Counted from the first letter of the stretch, positions 19,984-28,523 are shown. The stretch is 64,000 nt of DNA from Pelomonas caseinilytica (GCF_021353235.1 NZ_JAJTWT010000001.1:310001-374000); one strand, 5' to 3'. Translations and numbers: made by a program. The notes: generated by a model not told the origin, from the sequence alone.

Positions 19984-20238
19984 TCAGCCGCCGGTCACGG
20001 GCGGGAAGAAGGCCAGCTCGTCGCCCTCGGCCAGCACGGCGGTCTCGGGCGCCATCTTCTGGTTGAGCGCCGAACGCACGGCCCGGCCGCGCGCCAGCGC
20101 CTGGGCATGCCGGTCGTCCCGGGCCATCAGGGCCTCGCGCGCCGCGGCGACCGTGCTGCCCTCCGGGAGCTGCAGCGTCCCGGCCTCGCCGAGCTTCTCC
20201 CGCAGCGAGGCGAAGAACCTGAGCTTCACCGTGATCAC
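19984..20238 (-). CDS. moaD: molybdopterin synthase sulfur carrier subunit MoaD
   Basis: Ubiquitin-like sulfur carrier, 84 residues, ending in the required Gly-Gly (VTGG), which is adenylated by MoeB and thiocarboxylated before giving sulfur to MoaE. The beta-grasp pattern starts MITVKLRFFASLREKLG. The GTG start overlaps the moeA stop (GTGA), showing tight coupling to moeA. Its partner moaE is 8 kb away on the same strand. Confidence 0.93.
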   Translation of the reverse strand: MITVKLRFFASLREKLGEAGTLQLPEGSTVAAAREALMARDDRHAQALARGRAVRSALNQKMAPETAVLAEGDELAFFPPVTGG

Positions 20239-21446
20239 GACAGCAGCTCCGAAAACGGGATGAAGCGCACCAGCTCGCCCTGGGCGAAGGCCTGGCCGGC
20301 GGGGTTGTCCAGCAGGCCGTCGGCCCAGAAGGCCGAGGTCAGCACGCCGCTGCTCTGGTTGCCGAACAAGGCCAGGCCGCTGGCCTCGTCCAGGCGCACG
20401 CGCAGGAACTCGCGGCGCTTGTCGGGCTTGGGCCAGTCGAAGCCGGCGGGGATGCGGTAGCCGCGCGGCGCCAGCCGGGCCGCGCCCTGCAGCTTGAGCA
20501 GGAAGGGCCGCACCAGCACGCAGAAGGTCACGAGACTGGACACCGGATTGCCAGGCAGGCCGATGAAGTGGGCCTGGCCGACTCGCCCGCAGGCGAAGGG
20601 CTTGCCGGGCTTGATGGCGATGGCCCAGAGGTCCAGGTGCCCCTCGGCCTGCACGGCGGGCTTGAGGTGGTCTTCTTCGCCGACGGACACGCCGCCCGAG
20701 GTGACGATGACGTCCGCCTTTGCGGCCGCCTCACGCAGCGCGGCTCGGGTGGCGTCCAACCGGTCGGGCACGATGCCCAGGTCGATGACCTCGCAGGAGA
20801 GGCCTTCCAGCAGGGCGCGCAAGGTGAAGCGGTTGGAGTTGTAGATGGCGCCGGGCGGCAGGGGCTCGCCGGGCATGACGAGTTCGTCGCCCGTGGAGAA
20901 CAGGGCCACGCGCGGGCGGCGGGTGACGGTCAGCTCGGCGGCGCCGGCCGTGGCGGCGAGGCCGAGTGCCACGGCATCCAGCCGCGTGCCGGCGGGCAGC
21001 ACGACGCCGCCGGCCTTCACGTCCTCACCGCGCAGGCGCACATGCTGGCCCGGCCTGACGGGCTGGGTCACGCGCACGCGGCCGTCCACGAGCTCGGTGT
21101 GCTCCTGCATGACGACCGCGTCGGCGCCGGGCGGCACCTGGGCGCCGGTGAAGATGCGGGCCGCCTCGCCGGCCGCGAGGGGCTGCGGCACGCTGCCGGC
21201 GGGGATGCGCTGGGTGACCGGCAGCGCCCCGCCCGCGTCCGCGGCGCGCAGGGCATAGCCGTCCATGGCCGAGTTGTCGGCGGGCGGCACGTCCACGGGG
21301 GAGACCAGGTCCGCGGCCAGCACGCGGCCACGGGCGGCCGTGGTGGGCAGGGTCTCGCGCCCGGCGAGGGGCTGGACCTGCGCCAGCAGCGTGGCCAGCG
21401 CGTCGTCCAGGGGAGTCAGGGCAGGTTTCTTCGCGGCATCAGACAT
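20235..21446 (-). CDS. moeA: molybdopterin molybdenumtransferase MoeA
   Basis: Inserts molybdate into adenylated molybdopterin to form the active cofactor. The 403-residue protein shows the MoeA hallmarks: PPADNSAMDGYAL near residue 55, IFTGAQVPPGADAVV near 92, the MoCF-binding segment FSTGDEL and TSGGVSVGEEDH in the G-like domain, and IKPGKPFACGR with GLPGNPVSS later. It overlaps thrC by eight bases and moaD by four, which makes a compact thrC-moeA-moaD-speD transcription unit. Confidence 0.96.
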   Translation of the reverse strand: MSDAAKKPALTPLDDALATLLAQVQPLAGRETLPTTAARGRVLAADLVSPVDVPPADNSAMDGYALRAADAGGALPVTQRIPAGSVPQPLAAGEAARIFTGAQVPPGADAVVMQEHTELVDGRVRVTQPVRPGQHVRLRGEDVKAGGVVLPAGTRLDAVALGLAATAGAAELTVTRRPRVALFSTGDELVMPGEPLPPGAIYNSNRFTLRALLEGLSCEVIDLGIVPDRLDATRAALREAAAKADVIVTSGGVSVGEEDHLKPAVQAEGHLDLWAIAIKPGKPFACGRVGQAHFIGLPGNPVSSLVTFCVLVRPFLLKLQGAARLAPRGYRIPAGFDWPKPDKRREFLRVRLDEASGLALFGNQSSGVLTSAFWADGLLDNPAGQAFAQGELVRFIPFSELLS

Positions 21447-22830
21447 GGGCGTGAATGTAGGCCTTCACGGCTTCCACATCCGCCGCCATGACTTTGACGC
21501 GCTTGGGCAGGTTCTCGATGCCTTCCAGCCCCGCCGGCCGCGGCGGCTCGATGGCCAGCGCCTCTCGGATGGTGGCCGCGAACTTGGCCGGCAGGGCCGT
21601 CTCCAGCACCAGCATCGTGACGGCGGGGTCGCGCTTCTCCAGCGCGACCTTGAGGCCGTCGGCCGTGTGGGGGTCGATGACCACGCCGTGCTCCGCATGG
21701 CAGCGGCGGATGGTCGCCACGCGGTCGGCGTGCGTGCTGCGGCCGGAGGTGAAGCCGAAGCCCGCGATGCCGGCATGCTCGCCGGCTGCCACTTCGAACT
21801 GCGGCACGGTGAAGTGCTGCTTCACCCGCGCGCCGTCGCGGCCCAGCAGGTCGAAGACGAAGCGCTCGAAGTTGCTGGCCTTGGAGATGTCCATCGACGG
21901 GCTGGAGGTCTCGTGCGTGTCGGCCGTGCCCCGCGGACGGTAGGCGCCGGTGCGGAAGAACTCGTCGAGCACGTCGTTCTCGTTGGTGGCCACCACCAGC
22001 TTGTCGATGGGCAGCCCCATCTGCCGGGCCACGTGGCCGGCACAGACGTTGCCGAAGTTGCCTGACGGCACGGTGAAGCTGACCTTCTCCGCGTTCGTCT
22101 TCGTGGCCTGGAAATAGCCTGCGAAGTAGTAGACGACCTGGGCCAGCAGCCGCGCCCAGTTGATGGAGTTGACCGTGCCGATACGGTGCTGGCGCTTGAA
22201 GGCGAGGTCGTTGGAGACGGCCTTGACGATGTCCTGGCAGTCGTCGAACACGCCTTCGATGGCGATGTTGTGGATGTTGGCGTCCTGCAGGCTGAACATC
22301 TGTGCCTGCTGGAAGGGGCTCATGCGCCCGTTCGGGCTGAGCATGAAGACGCTGACGCCCTTCTTGCCGCGCATGGCGTACTCGGCCGCGCTGCCGGTGT
22401 CACCCGAGGTGGCGCCCAGGATGTTCAGCGTCTCGCCGCGGCGGCCGAGCTCGTACTCGAACAGCGCGCCGAGCAGCTGCATGGCCATGTCCTTGAAGGC
22501 CAGCGTCGGCCCGTTGGACAGGCCCTGCAGGGCGATGCGCTCGCCCAGCCAGGTCAGCGGGGTGATTTCCTTCGTACCGAACACCTGCTCGGTGTAGACC
22601 TTGCGCGTGATCGCATGCAGGTCGTCGGCCGGGATGTCGTCGATGTAGAGGGACAGGATCTCGAAGGCCAGGTCGGCATAGGCCAGGCCGCGCCAGCGCG
22701 TGAGCGTGGCGTCGTCCACCTTGGGGTAGGCCTTGGGCAGGTAGAGGCCGCCGTCGGGGGCGAGGCCTTCGAGGAGGATGTCAGAGAAGCCGCGCTCGGT
22801 CTGGTCGCCGCGGGTGGAGATGTACTTCAT
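21439..22830 (-). CDS. thrC: threonine synthase
   Basis: PLP enzyme converting O-phosphohomoserine to threonine, the last step of threonine synthesis. 463 residues, the size of the longer (E. coli/yeast-like) class. The PLP lysine is Lys113 in GPTLAFKDMAMQ; GATSGDTGSAA and the phosphate-binding VPSGNFGNVCAG follow. The start MKYISTRGD at 22830 matches the family N-terminus; the open frame continues to 22995 but that part is a repeat element. hom lies upstream on the same strand, separated by the repeat at 22880-22962. Confidence 0.96.
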   Translation of the reverse strand: MKYISTRGDQTERGFSDILLEGLAPDGGLYLPKAYPKVDDATLTRWRGLAYADLAFEILSLYIDDIPADDLHAITRKVYTEQVFGTKEITPLTWLGERIALQGLSNGPTLAFKDMAMQLLGALFEYELGRRGETLNILGATSGDTGSAAEYAMRGKKGVSVFMLSPNGRMSPFQQAQMFSLQDANIHNIAIEGVFDDCQDIVKAVSNDLAFKRQHRIGTVNSINWARLLAQVVYYFAGYFQATKTNAEKVSFTVPSGNFGNVCAGHVARQMGLPIDKLVVATNENDVLDEFFRTGAYRPRGTADTHETSSPSMDISKASNFERFVFDLLGRDGARVKQHFTVPQFEVAAGEHAGIAGFGFTSGRSTHADRVATIRRCHAEHGVVIDPHTADGLKVALEKRDPAVTMLVLETALPAKFAATIREALAIEPPRPAGLEGIENLPKRVKVMAADVEAVKAYIHAHV

Positions 22831-22879
22831 GATGCTTTCACCGTGAGCAAACCGCTCGCGGCATCCAATGGATTGGTCA

Positions 22880-22962
22880 AGCGGCAGCCGTGGAACCGGC
22901 TTTGCCGGGCCACCGGCTGCGCCCCCTTGAGGGGGAGGCGCGAAGCGCTTCGGGGGTGGGCC
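22880..22962. repeat. 3'-flanking interspersed repeat, copy A
   Basis: About 83 bases between the hom stop and thrC start. The left 34 bases (22880-22913) are identical to 41479-41512, and the right part contains the same hairpin CCCCCTTGAGGGGG and ends in the same GGGGGTGGGC, which directly abuts the hom stop codon. The whole element can fold into several GC hairpins. In copy B (41479-41638) the two modules are separated by about 85 extra bases. Confidence 0.8.
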
Positions 22963-22963
22963 A

Positions 22964-24283
22964 TCACGCGAGTTCTTCCTTGCGGATGCGCACAATGGGC
23001 GCCAGCACCGTCGGCAGGCCCTGCATCTTGGCCAGGGCCTCGTTCATGCGGCCCTCGACGGTGTCGTGGGTCAGGATGATGAGGTCGGTCTGGCGCTCGC
23101 CTTCGGCCGACTCGCGCTGCAGCACCGCGTCGATGGAGATGTCGTGCTCGGCCAGGATGGTGGTGATGCGCGAGAGCACGCCCGGCTGGTCGGCCACCAC
23201 GAGGCGCAGGTAGAAGGCGGTGTGGACCTCGGCCATCGGCAGGATGGGCGTGTCGCTGATGGCGTCGGGCTGGAAGGCCAGGTGGGGCACGCGATGGTCG
23301 GGGTCGGCCGTGGCCAGGCGGGTCACGTCCACCAGGTCGGCGACGACGGCCGAGGCCGTGGGTTCGGCGCCCGCGCCCTTGCCGTAGTACAGCGTCGTGC
23401 CGACGGCATCGGCTTGCACGACGACGGCGTTCATCGCGCCTTCGACGTTGGCGATGAGGCGGCTGGACGGGATCAGCGTCGGGTGCACGCGCAGCTCGAT
23501 GCCGCCCGGGCGGCGCCGCGTGATGCCCAGCAGCTTGATGCGATAACCGAGCTGTTCGGCGTACTTGATGTCGGTGGCCTGCAGGCTGCTGATGCCCTCG
23601 ACGTGGGCCTTGTCGAACTGCACCGGCACGCCGAAGGCGATGGCACTCATGAGGGTCAGCTTGTGGGCGGCGTCCACGCCCTCGATGTCGAAGGTGGGGT
23701 CGCTCTCGGCGTAGCCCAGGCGCTGGGCTTCCTTCAGCACGGTGGCGAAGTCCAGGCCCTTGCCACGCATCTCCGACAGGATGAAGTTGGTGGTGCCGTT
23801 GATGATGCCGGCGATCCACTCGATGCGGTTGGCCGTCAGGCCCTCGCGCAGCGCCTTGATGATGGGGATGCCGCCGGCCACGGCCGCCTCGAAGGCGACG
23901 ACGACGCCCTTCTCGCGCGCGGCCTCGAAGATCTCGGTGCCGTGCAGGGCCAGCAGGGCCTTGTTGGCGGTGACGACGTGCTTGCCGTTGGCGATGGCCT
24001 GCAGCACCAGGCTGCGCGCGGGCTCGATGCCGCCGATGAGTTCCACGACGATGTCGATGTCGGGATTGGCCACCAGTTGCTGGGGATCGCCGACGCAGGG
24101 CACGCCGTCGCCGACGATGGCCTGGAAGGCCTTGGCACGCTCGGGGTTGCGTGCGGCCACCATGGCGATCTCGATGCCCCGGCCGGCCCGGCCGCGAATC
24201 TCGGCCTGGTTGCGCTGCAGGACGTGGAAGGTGCCGGCACCGACGGTGCCGAGGCCGATCAGGCCGACTTTGATCGCGTTCAT
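22964..24283 (-). CDS. hom: homoserine dehydrogenase
   Basis: NAD(P)H-dependent reduction of aspartate semialdehyde to homoserine, the branch point to threonine and methionine. 439 residues: N-terminal Rossmann motif GLGTVG at 10-15, the catalytic region ANGKHVVTANKALL and AVAGGIPIIKALREGL, the substrate motif GIINGTTNFIL, and a C-terminal ACT domain (about residues 355-435, RLVVADQPGVLSRITTILAEH) that normally gives threonine feedback control. The start at 24283 (MNAIKVGLIG) is chosen because the longer frame adds unrelated residues. It is 28 bases after the aminotransferase gene and likely in its operon. Confidence 0.96.
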   Translation of the reverse strand: MNAIKVGLIGLGTVGAGTFHVLQRNQAEIRGRAGRGIEIAMVAARNPERAKAFQAIVGDGVPCVGDPQQLVANPDIDIVVELIGGIEPARSLVLQAIANGKHVVTANKALLALHGTEIFEAAREKGVVVAFEAAVAGGIPIIKALREGLTANRIEWIAGIINGTTNFILSEMRGKGLDFATVLKEAQRLGYAESDPTFDIEGVDAAHKLTLMSAIAFGVPVQFDKAHVEGISSLQATDIKYAEQLGYRIKLLGITRRRPGGIELRVHPTLIPSSRLIANVEGAMNAVVVQADAVGTTLYYGKGAGAEPTASAVVADLVDVTRLATADPDHRVPHLAFQPDAISDTPILPMAEVHTAFYLRLVVADQPGVLSRITTILAEHDISIDAVLQRESAEGERQTDLIILTHDTVEGRMNEALAKMQGLPTVLAPIVRIRKEELA

Positions 24284-24311
24284 CGCAGCTCTCTCAGGAC
24301 AGGAAGGAAAT

Positions 24312-25538
24312 TCAGGCGGAATGGCGGCGGCGGTAGCCCGCCAGGAAGCGTTCGATGCGACCGACGGCCTCGCGCAGGTCGTCCACATTGGGCAGGAAGA
24401 CGAGGCGGAAGTGGTCGTGCTCGGGCCAGTTGAAGCCGGTGCCCTGGACGATGAGCACCTTCTCCTCGGCGAGCAGTTCGTAGGCGAACTGCTGGTCGTC
24501 GGCGATGGGGTAGAGCTTGGGGTCCAGGCGCGGGAACATGTAGAGCGCCGCCTTCGGCTTCACGACGCTGACGCCCGGGATCTGCGTGAGCAGCTCGTAG
24601 GCCAGGTCGCGCTGGTGGCACAGGCGGCCGGTGGGCGCGACGAGGTCCTTGATGCTCTGGTAGCCGCCCAGGGCCGTCTGGATCGCCAATTGACCCGGCG
24701 TGTTGGAGCACAGGCGCAGCGAGGCCAGCATGTTCAGGCCCTCGATGTAGTCGCGGGCATGGCGCTTCTCGCCGCTCACCACCATCCAGCCGGCACGGTA
24801 GCCGCAGGAGCGGTAGTTCTTGGACAGGCCGTTGAAGGTGATGAAAAGCACGTCGTCCGCCAGCGACGCCATGCTGGTGTGCACGTTGCCGTCGTACAGC
24901 GTCTTGTCGTAGATCTCGTCGGCGAAGACGACGAGCTGGTGGCGGCGCGCCAGCTCGATGATGCCGAGCAGCAGGTCGGTCGGGTACAGCGCCCCGGTCG
25001 GGTTGTTGGGGTTGCAGACCATGATGCCCCGGGTGCGGGGCGTGATCTTGGATTCGATGTCCGCCAGGTCGGGCAGCCAGCCGGCGCCCTCGTCGCAGCG
25101 GTAGTGCACCGGCCGGCCGCCGGAGAGGCCGACGACGGCCGTGTAGAGCGGGAAGTCGGGCGCAGGGATCAGGATCTCGTCGCCGTCGTTGACCAGGGCG
25201 TTGATCGCCATCTGGATCAGCTCGGAGGCGCCGTTGCCGAGGTAGACGTCGTCCACCGTCACGCCCTTGACGCCCTTCTCCTGCGTGTAGTGCACCACGG
25301 CCTTGCGCGGCGCGAACAGGCCCTTGCTGTCGGTGTAGCCGCCGGCGTCGCCGAGGTTGCGGATCATGTCCTGCACGATCTCGTCGGGCGGCGTCAGCCC
25401 GAACACCGCCGTGTTGCCGATGTTGAGCTTGATGATCTTCTGGCCCTCTTCCTCCATCTGGCGGGCCTTGTCCAGCACCGGGCCACGGATGTCGTAGCTG
25501 ACGCTGGCGAGCTTGCTGGACTTGGCAATGGGCTTCAA
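24312..25538 (-). CDS. alaA: alanine-forming aminotransferase, AlaA family (class I/II)
   Basis: PLP aminotransferase of fold type I, 408 residues, close in length to E. coli AlaA. The N-terminus KPIAKSSKLASVSYDIRGP closely parallels AlaA proteins, which fixes the TTG start at 25538; a GGAG ribosome site lies ten bases upstream. Key motifs are VYLGNGASELI, VCNPNNPTGA, VVFADEIYDKTLYD and the PLP lysine in GLSKNYRSCGYRAGW. The expected reaction is pyruvate plus glutamate to alanine, but relatives have broad specificity. It stands first in the aminotransferase-hom-thrC-moeA-moaD-speD series. Confidence 0.9.
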   Translation of the reverse strand: MKPIAKSSKLASVSYDIRGPVLDKARQMEEEGQKIIKLNIGNTAVFGLTPPDEIVQDMIRNLGDAGGYTDSKGLFAPRKAVVHYTQEKGVKGVTVDDVYLGNGASELIQMAINALVNDGDEILIPAPDFPLYTAVVGLSGGRPVHYRCDEGAGWLPDLADIESKITPRTRGIMVCNPNNPTGALYPTDLLLGIIELARRHQLVVFADEIYDKTLYDGNVHTSMASLADDVLFITFNGLSKNYRSCGYRAGWMVVSGEKRHARDYIEGLNMLASLRLCSNTPGQLAIQTALGGYQSIKDLVAPTGRLCHQRDLAYELLTQIPGVSVVKPKAALYMFPRLDPKLYPIADDQQFAYELLAEEKVLIVQGTGFNWPEHDHFRLVFLPNVDDLREAVGRIERFLAGYRRRHSA

Positions 25539-25670
25539 GAGGGGCTCCGACGCAGGGGTTGCTGCAGTGCAATAAGGGGGATCTCGGAGTTTAAGCAAGG
25601 GGCGGGAACGCGGTCTGCCGTTCTGGGCGACACTCGCGCCCGGCCTTCCCGGCCCGCAGCCCCGTTCCCG

Positions 25671-26045
25671 ATGAAGTTCCAGCTCGACGAGCCGCAAGGC
25701 GGCAACAGCATTTCCCGCCATGACACCCAGGGCGTCTGGGTCAACGGCCAGCCCCACAGGGCCAGCGTCCTCGTGCCCTGGAAGGGCGAGGTGGTGGCCT
25801 GGCCACCTTCGCGCTTCGAGGAACTTCAACCCGCGCATTTCGAAGCCATCAAGGCGCTGAAGCCGGAGCTGGTGATCTTCGGCAGCGGCGCGCGGCTGCG
25901 CTTCCCGAGCCCGGCGCTGTGGCGCGGGCTGGTGGAGTCGCGCATCGGATTCGAAGTCATGGACATCGCCGCCGCCTGCCGCACGTACAACGTGCTGGCC
26001 AGCGAGGGCCGCAACGTGCTGGCGGCATTGTTGATCGAGGGATGA
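25671..26045 (+). CDS. Mth938-like (DUF498) domain protein
   Basis: A 124-residue single-domain protein of the Mth938/NDUFAF3 family, recognised by GVWVNGQPHRASVLVPW, ELVIFGSGARLRFP and the C-terminal RTYNVLASEGRNVLAALLI. The mitochondrial homologue takes part in complex I assembly; the bacterial role is not established. It is divergent from the aminotransferase gene, with 132 bases between the two starts, and is followed by the bcp promoter region. Confidence 0.88.
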   Translation: MKFQLDEPQGGNSISRHDTQGVWVNGQPHRASVLVPWKGEVVAWPPSRFEELQPAHFEAIKALKPELVIFGSGARLRFPSPALWRGLVESRIGFEVMDIAAACRTYNVLASEGRNVLAALLIEG

Positions 26046-26077
26046 CCTTCGGGCCAGGGGCGGGGGCGCCGCGGCCT

Positions 26078-26083
26078 TATAAT
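26078..26083 (+). promoter_or_regulatory. -10 box TATAAT upstream of bcp
   Basis: A perfect TATAAT, rare in this GC-rich window, lies 96 bases before the bcp ATG. No clear -35 was found. A transcript from here would carry a ~90-base leader with a strong hairpin (26110-26140). Confidence 0.55.
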
Positions 26084-26109
26084 TGCTGGCTATTGCCTGC
26101 GGGCGCCCG

Positions 26110-26140
26110 CGTGACAAGCTGCACACCGCAGCGGGTCACG
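26110..26140 (+). other. hairpin in the predicted bcp leader
   Basis: CGTGAC pairs with GTCACG and, inside an AA/GG internal loop, GCTGC pairs with GCAGC around an ACACC loop. A palindrome GCGGGCGCCCGC overlaps its left side at 26099-26110. No U tract follows, so this is not a terminator; it may be a regulatory or stabilising leader structure. Confidence 0.45.
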
Positions 26141-26179
26141 AGCCGGGGACCCCGCGAGCCCAACTTGCCGCACCCCCCA

Positions 26180-26659
26180 ATGACGCCTGCGCTCAACAAA
26201 CCCCTGCCGGAAATTGAGGCTCAAGCCACCGGCGGCGTGAAGTTCACCGGCAACGCCTTCCTGGGCAAGTCGGTCGTGCTGTATTTCTACCCGAAAGACA
26301 ACACGCCCGGTTGTACCACCGAGGCGATGCAATTCCGCGACCGCCACAAGGACTTCGTGAAGGCCGGCGCCGTCGTGTTCGGCGTCTCGCGCGACAACAT
26401 GGCCTCGCACGAGAAGTTCAAGCAGGCCCTGGAGCTGCCCTTCGAGCTGATCGCCGACACCGAAGAGAAGCTCTGCCACATGTTCGGCGTGGTCAAGAAC
26501 AAGATCATGTACGGCAAGAAGGTCAAGGGCATCGAGCGCTCCACCTTCCTGATCGCCCCGAACGGCGTGCTGGTCGGCGAGTGGCGTGGCATCAAGGTCG
26601 CCGGCCACGTCGACGAAGTGCTGAAGGCCGTCAAGGGTCTCAAGAAGGAAGCCGCCTGA
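26180..26659 (+). CDS. bcp: thioredoxin-dependent peroxiredoxin, Bcp/PrxQ family
   Basis: Reduces hydrogen peroxide and organic hydroperoxides. 159 residues; the peroxidatic Cys45 lies in DNTPGCTTEA, after the FYPKD strand end that typifies the Bcp class. There is no cysteine five residues later as in E. coli Bcp, and the only other cysteine is Cys99 (EKLCHMFGV), so the resolving mechanism may differ or be one-Cys. The ATG at 26180 has no Shine-Dalgarno. A rho-independent terminator follows at 26755-26788. Confidence 0.92.
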   Translation: MTPALNKPLPEIEAQATGGVKFTGNAFLGKSVVLYFYPKDNTPGCTTEAMQFRDRHKDFVKAGAVVFGVSRDNMASHEKFKQALELPFELIADTEEKLCHMFGVVKNKIMYGKKVKGIERSTFLIAPNGVLVGEWRGIKVAGHVDEVLKAVKGLKKEAA

Positions 26660-26710
26660 GCGTCCGCAGGACGCGTTGTTCTCCGACATCGCGGGGGCCC
26701 GCGGGGTGTG

Positions 26711-26716
26711 CATAAT
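26711..26716 (+). promoter_or_regulatory. -10-like box between bcp and phoH
   Basis: CATAAT (5 of 6 to TATAAT) in otherwise GC-rich sequence, 120 bases before the phoH start and about 40 bases before an intrinsic terminator. Initiation near 26723 would give a terminated RNA of about 65 bases. No good -35 was found. Confidence 0.35.
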
Positions 26717-26754
26717 CAACCCATGCCCCGGGTCGCATCCTTGTCTCAGACTGC

Positions 26755-26788
26755 AAAGCCGCACTCATCCTGTGCGGCTTTTTGCTTT
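26755..26788 (+). terminator. rho-independent terminator between bcp and phoH
   Basis: A perfect ten-base stem AAAGCCGCAC / GTGCGGCTTT with a seven-base loop, followed by TTGCTTT. It terminates bcp transcripts and, if the -10 box at 26711 is real, would also act as an attenuator for phoH, whose ATG lies 47 bases downstream. Confidence 0.85.
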
Positions 26789-26835
26789 CTGGTGCCTGGT
26801 TCGCATGGGGTTCACTTCCTGTCGACCCGCCGTAC

Positions 26836-28512
26836 ATGCCACTGCCCAAGCCTCCTGCACAACGCGCCAGCCGCCTCGATGCCACCGCTTATTCGGCCAC
26901 TCTGACCCCCAGCAAACCCGGCGCCCGCCCCGCGGCGCCGGTGCCCACCGCCACTCCAGCCGCCTCCGCCCCGAGCGCCGAGGTGCTGCGCCTTCCCACC
27001 CCCTCGTCGCCCGCCACCCCGCCCTCCGGCGCCAGGCCTGAGGCCGCGCCCCGGCAGGCCGCCAAGGCCCCGGCCCGCTCGGCCGCGCCCAAGCGCAGCC
27101 GCAAGGCCGCCGAGGCCGCCAAGCTCTTCGTGCTGGACACCAACGTCCTCATGCACGACCCGATGTCCCTGTTCCGCTTCGAGGAGCACGACATCTTCCT
27201 GCCCATGATCACGCTGGAAGAGCTGGACGGGCACAAGAAGGGCATGACCGAGGTCGCCCGCAACGTGCGCCAGGTCAGCCGCGAGCTCGACCAGCTCGCC
27301 GCCAGCCTCAAGAGCAGCAGCATCGAGGAGATGGCCAAGGGCCTGCCGCTGGCCGGCACCGGCCACCGCGAGGCCGAGGGCAAGCTCTTCTTCCAGACCG
27401 AGCTGATCGACACGCCTCTGCCCCAGGGCCTTCCCCAGGGCAAGGCCGACAACCAGATCCTCGGCGTCGTGCAGGCGCTCAAGGGCCTGCACCCGGGCCG
27501 CGAGGTCGTGCTGGTGTCCAAGGACATCAACATGCGCATCAAGGCCCGCGCCCTGGGCCTGCCGGCGGAGGACTACCGCAACGACAAGACGCTGGAGGAC
27601 TCCGACCTCCTCTATACCGGCGTCCAGGCCCTGCCGGCGGACTTCTGGGAGCGCCACGGCAAGACCATGGAGAGCTGGCAGCAGGGCGGCACCACCTTCT
27701 ACCGCATCAGCGGGCCGCTGGTGCCGACGCTGCTCGTCAACGAACTGGTCTACCTCGAAGCCCCCGGCGCCACGCCGTTGTACGCCAAGGTCACCGAGAT
27801 CACCGGCAAGACGGCCGTGCTCAAGACGCTGAAGGACTACGGCCACCAGAAGAACGCCGTCTGGGGCGTGACGGCCCGCAACCGCGAGCAGAACTTCGCC
27901 CTCAACCTGCTGATGGACCCTGAGTGCGACTTCGTCACCCTCACGGGCACGGCCGGCACCGGCAAGACGCTGATGACCCTGGCCTCCGGCCTGTCGCAGG
28001 TGCTCGACGACCGCCGCTACAGCGAGATCATCGTCACCCGCGTGACCGTGCCCGTAGGCGAGGACATCGGCTTCCTGCCCGGCACCGAGGAAGAGAAGAT
28101 GGGCCCCTGGATGGGCGCGCTCGACGACAACCTCGAGGTGCTGGCCAAGGGCGACTCCTCCGCTGGCGAGTGGGGCCGCGCCGCCACCAACGACCTGGTG
28201 CGCAGCAAGATCAAGATCAAGAGCCTGAACTTCATGCGCGGGCGCACCTTCCTGAACAAGTTCGTCATCATCGACGAGGCCCAGAACCTCACGCCCAAGC
28301 AGATGAAGACCCTCATCACCCGCGCCGGCCCCGGCACCAAGATCGTCTGCCTGGGCAACCTCGCGCAGATCGACACGCCCTACCTCACCGAGGGCAGTTC
28401 GGGCCTGACCTTCGCGGTGGACCGCTTCAAGGGCTGGGCCCACAGCGGCCACGTGACCCTGGCGCGCGGCGAGCGTTCGCGGCTGGCGGACTTCGCCTCC
28501 GAGGTCCTGTGA
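26836..28512 (+). CDS. PIN domain-PhoH fusion ATPase
   Basis: A 558-residue PhoH2-type protein: an N-terminal low-complexity Pro/Ala-rich stretch (residues 1-90), a PIN ribonuclease domain starting LFVLDTNVLMHDP near residue 97 with further acidic residues (ITLEELDGHKKG, VSKDINMR), and a PhoH RecA-like ATPase with Walker A GTAGTGKT near residue 370 and Walker B VIIDEAQN. Relatives couple RNA unwinding with cleavage. The ATG at 26836 is preferred; a start at 26782 is possible. The HiPIP gene begins 11 bases after its stop. Confidence 0.9.
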   Translation: MPLPKPPAQRASRLDATAYSATLTPSKPGARPAAPVPTATPAASAPSAEVLRLPTPSSPATPPSGARPEAAPRQAAKAPARSAAPKRSRKAAEAAKLFVLDTNVLMHDPMSLFRFEEHDIFLPMITLEELDGHKKGMTEVARNVRQVSRELDQLAASLKSSSIEEMAKGLPLAGTGHREAEGKLFFQTELIDTPLPQGLPQGKADNQILGVVQALKGLHPGREVVLVSKDINMRIKARALGLPAEDYRNDKTLEDSDLLYTGVQALPADFWERHGKTMESWQQGGTTFYRISGPLVPTLLVNELVYLEAPGATPLYAKVTEITGKTAVLKTLKDYGHQKNAVWGVTARNREQNFALNLLMDPECDFVTLTGTAGTGKTLMTLASGLSQVLDDRRYSEIIVTRVTVPVGEDIGFLPGTEEEKMGPWMGALDDNLEVLAKGDSSAGEWGRAATNDLVRSKIKIKSLNFMRGRTFLNKFVIIDEAQNLTPKQMKTLITRAGPGTKIVCLGNLAQIDTPYLTEGSSGLTFAVDRFKGWAHSGHVTLARGERSRLADFASEVL

Positions 28513-28523
28513 GGGCGCGGCGC

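Noticed and set aside
22831-22995. N-terminal extension of threonine synthase
   Set aside because: It translates the interspersed repeat and the family N-terminus begins at 22830.
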